NCBI GenBank assembly: GCA_902489445.1 | Contig: CABTZX010000003.1 | Span: 14,038 to 78,037 of the forward strand | Direction: 5' to 3' | Source: an uncultured Bacteroidales bacterium | Lineage (GTDB): Bacteria; Bacteroidota; Bacteroidia; Bacteroidales; Porphyromonadaceae | DNA length: 64,000 nt | Part shown: positions 35,019-42,334 of the stretch, one piece after another | Numbering within the stretch: the first letter of the stretch is position 1 | Layout of the letters: every line of letters begins with the position of its first letter | Notes under the pieces: generated by a model | Database searches by the model: none | What the model saw: only the letters and a program-made list of their open reading frames with translations | Told to the model about the DNA's origin: nothing | Made by a program: the position numbers and the translations under genes

Positions 35019-36085
35019 CAGTCGGTAATCAGCATGGCATCCCCGTAAATGCCGAACTTATAGCCCTCTTTGATGGCTAATTTGTATGCTTTCATCACCG
35101 GTTTGTAGCCGCCCATACCGCAAGTCATAAACAATGCTTGGGAGCAACTCATATGAAAGCCTGTAACGAGCGATGTAGCCAAGCGAGCTTCGTACGGTTT
35201 ATCCTCGTTCAGCGGGGTGATATATAGGTTGGTCCATCCGTCAAAGGGCTTTAATAATCCATCGGTGCTGACTGCCGTTTCCAGAGCGCGAAGGGTGGAG
35301 CATCCCACAGCAACCACCTCTTTGCCGGCTTCTACGGAGAGGCGCGTCTTTTCGCAGCATTCGTTGGAAACGATCATTTTCTCGTTGTTCTTCTTATGTT
35401 TGGACAGATCTTCTACTTTTTTATCCTCCAAATTTTCCAAACCGCAGTGCACCGTGAGGAACGCTTTGCGTATATCCGCCAATTCCAGGCGAATCATCAG
35501 CTCACGGCTGAAATGTAATCCGGCACCGGGGGCTATTACGGAGCCTTCGTGCTTAGCGAATACGGTCTGATAACGCTCAAAGTCCTCTTCTACCACCGGA
35601 CGTTTGATGTAATCGGGCAGTGGTGGCACGCCCAACGCATATATATAACTTTTGAATTCCTCGTGTTGCCCGTCGTATTGGAACTTGAGCGCGCGCCCGC
35701 CGTTTACGGTATTGCCCACCACTTCGGCTATAAGGGAGCGGTCGGGGCCGAAGCAAATTTTGTTGCCGATACGTATTTTTCGCGCGGGATCCACCAATAC
35801 GTCCCACAGCTTGTTGCTTTCGTCCAGTTCGCGCAGGAGGAATACTTCGATGCGGGCATCTGTTTTTTCCTTCACTCCGTAGAGGCGAGCCGGAATGACC
35901 TTTGTATCGTTAAACACAAAGGAATCGCCTTTGCCGAAGTATCCGAGGATATCCTTGAATTCTTTGTGTTCAATTTCGCCGCTTTTGCGGTGGAGCACCA
36001 TGAGCCGCGATTCGTCTCTTACGGGAGAGGGCTCCATGGCTATCAAATGTTTAGGTAAATCGAATTTAAATGCCGATAACTTCAT
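35018..36085 (-). CDS. queA: S-adenosylmethionine:tRNA ribosyltransferase-isomerase
   Basis: QueA transfers and isomerises the ribosyl moiety of SAM to make epoxyqueuosine at tRNA wobble position 34. ATG 36083-36085 (MKLSAFKFDLPKHLIA) gives 355 residues, the family size; longer in-frame extension would run antisense across tRNA-Phe. Conserved stretches are RDESRLMVLHR, FNDTKVIPARLYG, WDVLVDPARKIRIG and GDAMLI. Oddities: the usual APTAGLHF is APGAGLHF, and the last third (TSLVTGFHMSCSQALFMTCGMGG) is diverged from the common FHLPxSTLLMLV pattern, so function is likely but not certain. Confidence 0.88.
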   Translation of the reverse strand: MKLSAFKFDLPKHLIAMEPSPVRDESRLMVLHRKSGEIEHKEFKDILGYFGKGDSFVFNDTKVIPARLYGVKEKTDARIEVFLLRELDESNKLWDVLVDPARKIRIGNKICFGPDRSLIAEVVGNTVNGGRALKFQYDGQHEEFKSYIYALGVPPLPDYIKRPVVEEDFERYQTVFAKHEGSVIAPGAGLHFSRELMIRLELADIRKAFLTVHCGLENLEDKKVEDLSKHKKNNEKMIVSNECCEKTRLSVEAGKEVVAVGCSTLRALETAVSTDGLLKPFDGWTNLYITPLNEDKPYEARLATSLVTGFHMSCSQALFMTCGMGGYKPVMKAYKLAIKEGYKFGIYGDAMLITD

Positions 36086-36188
36086 ACTCAATAATTTCCG
36101 TGCAGGAACTAATGCTCTTTTGGGTACCCTGCCACGAGGAAGAACAATCGAAAATCCAATTTGTTCACTACGACGGAAAGGAAAGGTG

Positions 36189-36218
36189 TTTGTAGTTTGG
36201 AAAAATATCGTACCTTTG
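36189..36218 (+). promoter_or_regulatory. tRNA-Phe promoter
   Basis: TTTG at 36189-36192, an 18-bp spacer and TACCTTTG at 36211-36218, about 58 bp before the tRNA. The layout matches the tRNA-Gly promoter. Confidence 0.7.
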
Positions 36219-36276
36219 CACTCAGTTTCGAGGGAAACAGATGCCGTACAGGTGCTTTTCCCACGGAAACAAGGAA

Positions 36277-36349
36277 GGTGCCATAGCTCAGTTGGTAGAG
36301 CAAAGGACTGAAAATCCTTGTGTCCCCGGTTCGATTCCTGGTGGCACCA
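36277..36349 (+). tRNA. tRNA-Phe(GAA)
   Basis: A 73-nt cloverleaf with acceptor GGTGCCA/TGGCACC, D-arm GCTCAGTTGGTAGAGC, anticodon stem AAGGA/TCCTT with loop CTGAAAA (anticodon GAA), and T-arm GGTTCGATTCC. CCA is not encoded. Confidence 0.96.
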
Positions 36350-36377
36350 CTGTTTCATAATCGTTAAAGTTGTTTGT

Positions 36378-36407
36378 CCCGGCATCGAAAGGTGCCGGGG
36401 GATTTTT
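36378..36407 (+). terminator. tRNA-Phe terminator
   Basis: CCCGGCATC (36378-36386), a GAAA loop and GGTGCCGGG (36391-36399) form a 9-bp hairpin followed by GGATTTTT. Confidence 0.85.
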
Positions 36408-36465
36408 ATAGACTTCTGCGCAACGCATCCCAACGGGCGCTGAGATCCCCTTAACCGTACTTTGC

Positions 36466-36549
36466 AATAGGTATATACCCCTCGGTTAAAAGGTATATAC
36501 GTTTCGGTGCATAGGTATATACCTTTCACACGATAGTTATATACCTTTT
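36466..36549. repeat. 22-bp-pitch palindromic array, TATATA class (locus F)
   Basis: Four units with cores at 36470, 36492, 36514 and 36536, exactly 22 bp apart. It lies between the tRNA-Phe terminator and the dnaK promoter region. Confidence 0.9.
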
Positions 36550-36621
36550 GTCGGGCAGGGGTGAGGCACTGCGTCGGGATGGGGGAAGGGAGGGTGCGAA
36601 TATGTCCGTTCGGTGGTACTC

Positions 36622-36655
36622 TTTGTCCGGGCAAATCGGTTTGGCACGATATTTG
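36622..36655 (+). promoter_or_regulatory. Candidate dnaK promoter
   Basis: TTTG at 36622-36625, a 22-bp spacer and GATATTTG at 36648-36655 (7 of 8 to the -7 box), about 95 bp before the dnaK start. I see no CIRCE-like inverted repeat. Confidence 0.35.
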
Positions 36656-36749
36656 TATAATAGCTTGTGAACGAAGGTTCCGCCCGAAGAGCGCATCGGT
36701 AAGGGACCGCAGGAAAAGAAAAACGATAAGAAAGGAACAACATACAATT

Positions 36750-38651
36750 ATGGGAAAGATTATTGGAATAGACTTAGGTACCACAAACAGCTGCGTAGCC
36801 GTATTGGAAGGCAACGAACCTATAGTGATATCTAATAGCGAGGGCAAGCGTACAACGCCCTCAATAGTAGCCTTTGTAGAAGGCGGAGAACGTAAGGTGG
36901 GAGATCCCGCCAAGCGTCAGGCGATCACTAACCCCAAGAAAACGATTTATTCGATTAAACGTTTCATGGGCGAAACCTACGACCGCGTGAGCAAAGAAAT
37001 CGGCAGAGTGCCGTTTGAAGTAGTTCGCGGGGATAATAACACAGCACGTGTCAATGTGGATGGACGGCTCTATTCGCCGCAAGAAATATCCGCAATGATC
37101 CTGCAAAAGATGAAAAAGACGGCAGAGGATTATTTGGGCACCGAAGTGACAGATGCCGTTATCACCGTGCCGGCATACTTTAGCGATGCACAACGCCAGG
37201 CAACCAAGGAAGCCGGTGAGATCGCCGGGCTTAAAGTTCGGCGTATTGTAAACGAACCTACGGCGGCATCACTTGCTTACGGCTTGGATAAAGCCCACAA
37301 GGATATGAAAATTGCCGTATTCGATCTTGGTGGCGGTACGTTCGATATCAGTATCCTGGAGCTGGGTGACGGCGTTTTTGAAGTAAAGTCCACTAATGGC
37401 GATACACACTTGGGAGGAGACGACTTTGACCACGTGATCATCGACTGGATGGCAGAGGAATTCAAGAACAACGAAGGGGTTGATTTGCGTCAAGATCCTA
37501 TGGCACTCCAGCGTTTGAAGGAGGCTGCCGAAAAGGCAAAGATTGAACTTTCGTCGGCTAACAGCACGGATATCAACCTGCCGTATATTATGCCGGTGAA
37601 TAACGTACCCAAGCACTTAGTGATGACCCTAACGCGGGCTAAATTTGAACAGCTAAGTGAAAAGCTGATTCAGGGTTTAGTTGCTCCGTGTGAGCAAGCT
37701 ATGCGCGACTCGGGCTTTACTAAGGACCAAATAGACGAGGTAATTCTGGTAGGAGGTTCCACACGAATTCCGGCTGTTCAGGAAAAAGTGCGCGAAATCT
37801 TCGGTAAGGAAGCTTCAAAGGGCGTTAACCCCGACGAAGTGGTAGCCATCGGTGCCGCCATACAAGGGGGCGTGCTCACGGGTGAGGTTAAAGATGTGCT
37901 TCTGTTGGATGTAACTCCGTTGTCGTTAGGTATCGAAACGCTCGGTGGCGTAATGACTAAGCTCATCGACGCCAACACGACCATCCCCGCCAAAAAGAGC
38001 GAAGTATTCTCCACGGCAAGCGATAATCAGCCGCAAGTTGAGATTAATGTGCTCCAAGGGGAACGTGCCAAAGCGAGCGACAATAAGAGCATCGGCCGCT
38101 TTATCTTGGATGGGATTACACCGGCTCCGCGCGGTATTCCGCAAATTGAAGTTACCTTCGATATTGACGCTAACGGTATCCTCAACGTAAGTGCTATCGA
38201 TAAGGCAACGGGCAAGGAACAGAAAATCCGCATCGAAGCCTCCAGCGGCCTGAGCGATGACGAAATTAAGCGCATGAAAGCAGAGGCGGAAGCCAATGCC
38301 GAAGCAGACAAAAAGCTGAAGGAACAGGTGGATAAGTTCAACGCAGCGGACAATATGATCTTTAACAGCGAAAAGCAGCTCAAAGAGATCGCGGACAAAA
38401 TATCGCCCGATAAGAAGAAAGCGATTGAAGATGCCGTTGCGCGCCTGAAGGAAGCCCGTAAGAGCGAGGATTTGGCAGCTATCGATAGCGCCACCGAAGC
38501 ACTGAATCAGGCATTCCACTCGGCAAGCGAAGAGCTTTACAAGCAGAATGCCGCCGGGGCACAGCCCAATCCGGAGCAAAAAGCTCAGGGCAACCCGGGG
38601 AACAAGGGCGGTGATGACAAGATATCCGATGCCGACTTTGAAGAACTCTAA
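36750..38651 (+). CDS. dnaK: Chaperone DnaK (Hsp70)
   Basis: DnaK binds exposed hydrophobic segments in an ATP-controlled cycle with DnaJ and GrpE. ATG 36750 gives 633 residues starting MGKIIGIDLGTTNSCVAVLEG; the longer open frame upstream is not protein-like. The nucleotide-binding domain shows NEPTAASLAYG, FDLGGGTFDISIL and LVGGSTRIPAVQ, followed by the linker DVLLLDVTPLSLG, the substrate domain and a C-terminal lid ending in a Gly/Asp-rich tail. DnaJ and GrpE are not adjacent. Confidence 0.98.
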   Translation: MGKIIGIDLGTTNSCVAVLEGNEPIVISNSEGKRTTPSIVAFVEGGERKVGDPAKRQAITNPKKTIYSIKRFMGETYDRVSKEIGRVPFEVVRGDNNTARVNVDGRLYSPQEISAMILQKMKKTAEDYLGTEVTDAVITVPAYFSDAQRQATKEAGEIAGLKVRRIVNEPTAASLAYGLDKAHKDMKIAVFDLGGGTFDISILELGDGVFEVKSTNGDTHLGGDDFDHVIIDWMAEEFKNNEGVDLRQDPMALQRLKEAAEKAKIELSSANSTDINLPYIMPVNNVPKHLVMTLTRAKFEQLSEKLIQGLVAPCEQAMRDSGFTKDQIDEVILVGGSTRIPAVQEKVREIFGKEASKGVNPDEVVAIGAAIQGGVLTGEVKDVLLLDVTPLSLGIETLGGVMTKLIDANTTIPAKKSEVFSTASDNQPQVEINVLQGERAKASDNKSIGRFILDGITPAPRGIPQIEVTFDIDANGILNVSAIDKATGKEQKIRIEASSGLSDDEIKRMKAEAEANAEADKKLKEQVDKFNAADNMIFNSEKQLKEIADKISPDKKKAIEDAVARLKEARKSEDLAAIDSATEALNQAFHSASEELYKQNAAGAQPNPEQKAQGNPGNKGGDDKISDADFEEL

Positions 38652-38676
38652 CGCATAAACGTAACACAATGTAGTA

Positions 38677-38715
38677 GTGCAGGGTACGAACAAATACGTA
38701 CTCTGCACTTTTTAT
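38677..38715 (+). terminator. dnaK terminator
   Basis: A 13-bp stem pairs AGTGCAGGGTACG (38677-38689) with CGTACTCTGCACT (38698-38710) around an 8-nt loop, and the T run is 38710-38715. It lies about 25 bp past the stop. Confidence 0.9.
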
Positions 38716-38732
38716 TACCGATGCTCCCGCTC

Positions 38733-38816
38733 CATAGTTATATACCTATTCTTTCAAAGGTATATACCTATCGCTCAAAAGGTATATACCTATCACATCA
38801 TATGTATATACCTTTT
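38733..38816. repeat. 22-bp-pitch palindromic array, TATATA class (locus G)
   Basis: Four units with cores at 38737, 38759, 38781 and 38803, exactly 22 bp apart. It lies between the dnaK terminator and the topA promoter, outside the dnaK transcript if the terminator is efficient. Confidence 0.9.
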
Positions 38817-38884
38817 TCCGGGCTCGGTAACCCCTTTTTCTCCGCATCTCCACAAAGGCGCGGAAAATATTATATTTCAATTGC

Positions 38885-38892
38885 TACCTTTG
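38885..38892 (+). promoter_or_regulatory. topA -7 box
   Basis: TACCTTTG, an exact consensus, 40 bp before the topA ATG. No good -33 TTTG is present at the usual distance. Confidence 0.55.
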
Positions 38893-38931
38893 TAGCCGAA
38901 ACCAAACGTATGTAGCCCCTACGAAGCAGAT

Positions 38932-41322
38932 ATGAATGAAGCCCGAAACTTGGTTATTGTAGAGTCTCCTGCCAAAGCGAAGACCATCGAGAAGATATTG
39001 GGAAGCGAGTTTAAAGTACTTTCTTCCTATGGACATATACGGGATCTGGCTAAAACGGACTTGGGCGTGGATATAGCGCACAACTTCAAACCAAACTATA
39101 TTGTATCCGACGATAAACGTCAGGTGGTGAGCCGCCTGAAAAGCGCCGTAAAACAAGCCGATACCGTATGGCTGGCAAGCGATGATGACCGCGAAGGAGA
39201 GGCTATTGCGTGGCACTTGTACGAAGTGCTCGGGCTAAAGAACAAACCCACTAAGCGCATCGTATTCCACGAAATTACCCCCACTGCTATTAAAAAGGCG
39301 ATACAAACACCGCGCGAAATAAACATCAATCTGGTGGATGCGCAACAGGCGAGGCGTATTTTGGACCGAATTGTGGGCTTTGAGCTGTCGCCGCTCCTAT
39401 GGAAACGCATCATGCCCTCCCTATCGGCGGGGCGCGTGCAGAGTGTTGCCGTACGGCTGATCTGTGAGCGTGAGACGGAAATACGCAACTTTACGCCAAC
39501 CGTTACCTATCGGGCGCAAGCAGCGCTCTCTACCCAAACGGGCAAAATACGCTTTCGTGCCGATGCCAATAGCGAGTTTTCTTCCGCGAACAAGGCAATC
39601 GATTTCCTAAAAGCGAATGCGCCGGGGACTATGACGGTTATCGGTATTGAAAAGAAGAAAGCAAGGCGCAGTCCGGCGGCTCCGTTCACCACGAGCACAC
39701 TTCAGCAGGAAGCGGCGCGCAAGCTCGGGTTCCCCGTATCCACCACTATGCGTGTGGCGCAAAAACTGTACGAGGAAGGGCTGATTACCTATATGCGTAC
39801 CGACTCGGTTAACCTATCCCCCGTGGCATTAAAGATGGCGGAAGATATCAATACCCGTACTTGGGGCGCGGCAAACCACCAGAGGCGCATCTACAAAACA
39901 AAGAGCAAAGGTGCACAGGAAGCGCACGAAGCAATCCGCCCCACCAATCTTGCCATGGGAAATATACCGGGCGATGAGCGCGAAGCACGCCTCTATCGGC
40001 TTATTCTCTCGCGTACTTTGGCCAGTCAGATGGCTGACGCTACATTTGAAAAAACAGAGGTTTTAATCGAAAATAGCGCTACCGGTGAACGCTTTATCGC
40101 CTCCGGTGAGGTGCTTCTGTCCGAGGGATTCCTCGCTGCCTATAACTATAAGAGTACGGCGGAGGAACAAGATGACGAAGAGGAAGGTAGCGTTAAGCGA
40201 TTACCTAAGCTGACAGTGGGCGATACGCTTAAAACGTATACATATTCCGCTACCGAGCATTACAGCAATCCACCGGCACGCTATACGGAAGCCTCTCTGG
40301 TTCGGCGCTTGGAGGAATTAGGCATCGGCAGACCTTCTACCTATGCACCCACGGTTCAGACTATTCTTAATCGCGAATATGTAACGAAGGGGCAGGATAA
40401 TGGTACACTGAGAATTTACAAAGATTACCTGCTGGATACTGATCCCTATATAGCCGGCAACGAGCCACAGCTCAAGGAACGGCGCGAACATACCGGTGCC
40501 ACCAAGGGAAAGCTACTACCTACCGATATAGGGATGGTGGTGAACGATTTCCTTGTAGCCAACTTTCCCAAAATACTGAGCTACGATTTTACCGCAAATA
40601 TCGAAGAACAATTCGATAAGATTGCCGGCGGCAAGCTGATTTGGACGGAGCAGCTCAACCAATTCTACCAATTTTTCCACCCAACCATTAGTAAAGTGCT
40701 GGAATCCGACCAAAGCGATGCCCGGGGCGAACGTGAGTTAGGCACTGATCCCGCCTCCGGAAAGACGGTTAAAGCCCGAATTGGGCGCTACGGACCATTG
40801 GTTCAGATCGGTGAAACCGGTGATGCCGAGAAACCGCGCTATGCCTCGCTTCGCGATGGACAATCCATCCACACCATTACCTTGGAGGAAGCCCTCAAAT
40901 TGTTCGACTTTCCCCGCACGTTGGGAGCATACGAAGGCAGCGAAGTTGTAGTAGCTATCGGCAGATTTGGCCCCTATCTGAAGCACGGAGGGGAGAATAC
41001 TTCCGTACCGCGTGCCTATAATCCTTCCGAGCTTACCATAGAGGAGGCAATCGCCATTATTGAGCAAAAGCGCGAAGCCGACCGTAAAGCCACGCTGCGC
41101 ACCTATCCCGAAGACGAGAGCCTGCGCATCAAATTGTGGCGCAAGAAGCCGGTAATCGAAAAAGGTAAGGAGCGTTTCTATATGCCGGCACGCATCAAAA
41201 AGCCCGAAACCCTATCCTATTCGGAAGCAATTGCCCTATTTAACGAACTGAAGGGTGCTACGTCCAAGAAGAGCACCAAACGAACCGCCACCAAAAGAAA
41301 GTCCGCTTCGGCAAAGAAGTAG
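38932..41322 (+). CDS. topA: DNA topoisomerase I
   Basis: Type IA topoisomerase that relaxes negative supercoils. The 796-residue protein begins with the TOPRIM domain (VIVESPAKAKTIEKIL, later SDDDREGEAIAWH) and has the active-site tyrosine in EGLITYMRTDSVNLS. The C-terminal half lacks four-cysteine zinc fingers; instead it has repeated GRYGP/GRFGPYLKHG-type TopoI C-terminal repeats and a Lys/Arg/Ser-rich tail. It is followed 9 bp later by truA. Confidence 0.96.
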   Translation: MNEARNLVIVESPAKAKTIEKILGSEFKVLSSYGHIRDLAKTDLGVDIAHNFKPNYIVSDDKRQVVSRLKSAVKQADTVWLASDDDREGEAIAWHLYEVLGLKNKPTKRIVFHEITPTAIKKAIQTPREININLVDAQQARRILDRIVGFELSPLLWKRIMPSLSAGRVQSVAVRLICERETEIRNFTPTVTYRAQAALSTQTGKIRFRADANSEFSSANKAIDFLKANAPGTMTVIGIEKKKARRSPAAPFTTSTLQQEAARKLGFPVSTTMRVAQKLYEEGLITYMRTDSVNLSPVALKMAEDINTRTWGAANHQRRIYKTKSKGAQEAHEAIRPTNLAMGNIPGDEREARLYRLILSRTLASQMADATFEKTEVLIENSATGERFIASGEVLLSEGFLAAYNYKSTAEEQDDEEEGSVKRLPKLTVGDTLKTYTYSATEHYSNPPARYTEASLVRRLEELGIGRPSTYAPTVQTILNREYVTKGQDNGTLRIYKDYLLDTDPYIAGNEPQLKERREHTGATKGKLLPTDIGMVVNDFLVANFPKILSYDFTANIEEQFDKIAGGKLIWTEQLNQFYQFFHPTISKVLESDQSDARGERELGTDPASGKTVKARIGRYGPLVQIGETGDAEKPRYASLRDGQSIHTITLEEALKLFDFPRTLGAYEGSEVVVAIGRFGPYLKHGGENTSVPRAYNPSELTIEEAIAIIEQKREADRKATLRTYPEDESLRIKLWRKKPVIEKGKERFYMPARIKKPETLSYSEAIALFNELKGATSKKSTKRTATKRKSASAKK

Positions 41323-41331
41323 CCTGTTGCC

Positions 41332-42084
41332 ATGCGCTACTTCCTGGATATTGCTTTTTCGGGTGCCGAGTTTGTCGGCTGGCAACGCCAACCTAACGGC
41401 TACTCGGTACAGCAATGTGTGGAAGAAGCTCTGGCTACCCTCTTTCGTACTTCTATATCTATCGTTGGGGCGGGGCGCACCGATGCCGGCGTAAATGCCT
41501 ATTCGCTCCCCGCTCACGCCGATCTGCCCGAACAAAACGTCCCTCTTGAGCAGTGGCGACGTAGCCTAAACGGCATTCTTCCCCATAGTGTATACATTCG
41601 TTCCATACGGGCGGTGCAGCCGCTCGCTCACGCACGTTTTGACGCAACGGCGCGTACCTATCATTACTACATAGCTACGGAGCGCGATCCCTTCTCGGGT
41701 CCCTTCGTGCTACCGGTGCGACCGCTCCCCGATATTGACCGTATGAACGAAGCTGCCACGCTACTCTTAGGCCGGCACGACTTTACCTCTTTCAGCAAAC
41801 TGCACACCGATACCGAGAACAACTTCTGCACGCTCACCGAGGCGCAATGGGTGCCGTGCACCGTTCCCAACGGATATTGCTTTTCGGTTACCGCCAACCG
41901 CTTCCTCCGAAGTATGGTTCGCACGCTCGTGGGCACCCTGCTTATGGTGGGAAACGGACGCATTCAGCCCGACGAAGTGCGCGCCATTTTGGAGAGCAAA
42001 CAGCGCAGCAATGCAGGCGTTTCGGTAAAGCCCCATCCGCTCTTCCTGCATCAAGTCTCCTATCCCGATGCTATTTATCTGTAG
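41332..42084 (+). CDS. truA: tRNA pseudouridine synthase A
   Basis: TruA forms pseudouridine at positions 38-40 of the anticodon stem. The 250-residue protein has the catalytic Asp in GAGRTDAGVNA near 45-55, FDATARTYHYYI and NRFLRSMVRTLVGTLL. It is cotranscribed with topA. Confidence 0.95.
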   Translation: MRYFLDIAFSGAEFVGWQRQPNGYSVQQCVEEALATLFRTSISIVGAGRTDAGVNAYSLPAHADLPEQNVPLEQWRRSLNGILPHSVYIRSIRAVQPLAHARFDATARTYHYYIATERDPFSGPFVLPVRPLPDIDRMNEAATLLLGRHDFTSFSKLHTDTENNFCTLTEAQWVPCTVPNGYCFSVTANRFLRSMVRTLVGTLLMVGNGRIQPDEVRAILESKQRSNAGVSVKPHPLFLHQVSYPDAIYL

Positions 42085-42171
42085 ACAGATAGAGCCGTGA
42101 AACGTTGTAGTTGCATACGTTTTCGTTCGGGCAAGTGCATCCCCTCCGCACCCGATGCATCTCGGTTGCAA

Positions 42172-42255
42172 AATAGGTATATACCTTTGCATCGAGAGGT
42201 ATATAAGTTTCGTTTCATAGGTATATAACTATGGAGAGAAAGGTATATAAGTTTC
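42172..42255. repeat. 22-bp-pitch palindromic array, TATATA class (locus H)
   Basis: Four units with cores at 42176, 42198, 42220 and 42242, exactly 22 bp apart, in the gap between truA and copA (both plus strand). Confidence 0.9.
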
Positions 42256-42334
42256 AGCGGGCACTAAGCGGAGCTGCGGGCGGAAGTACCCTATCGCCCT
42301 CTGTTAGCCTGCATGTAATAGGACAAACCGAACG

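Noticed and set aside
36561..36749. A 63-residue N-terminal extension of DnaK.
   Set aside because: DnaK proteins begin at MGKIIGIDLGTTNS; the extension covers the promoter region.
36086..36913. A 631-residue version of QueA with a long N-terminal extension.
   Set aside because: The extension runs antisense over tRNA-Phe, its promoter and terminator and array F; the family length is reached from ATG 36085.
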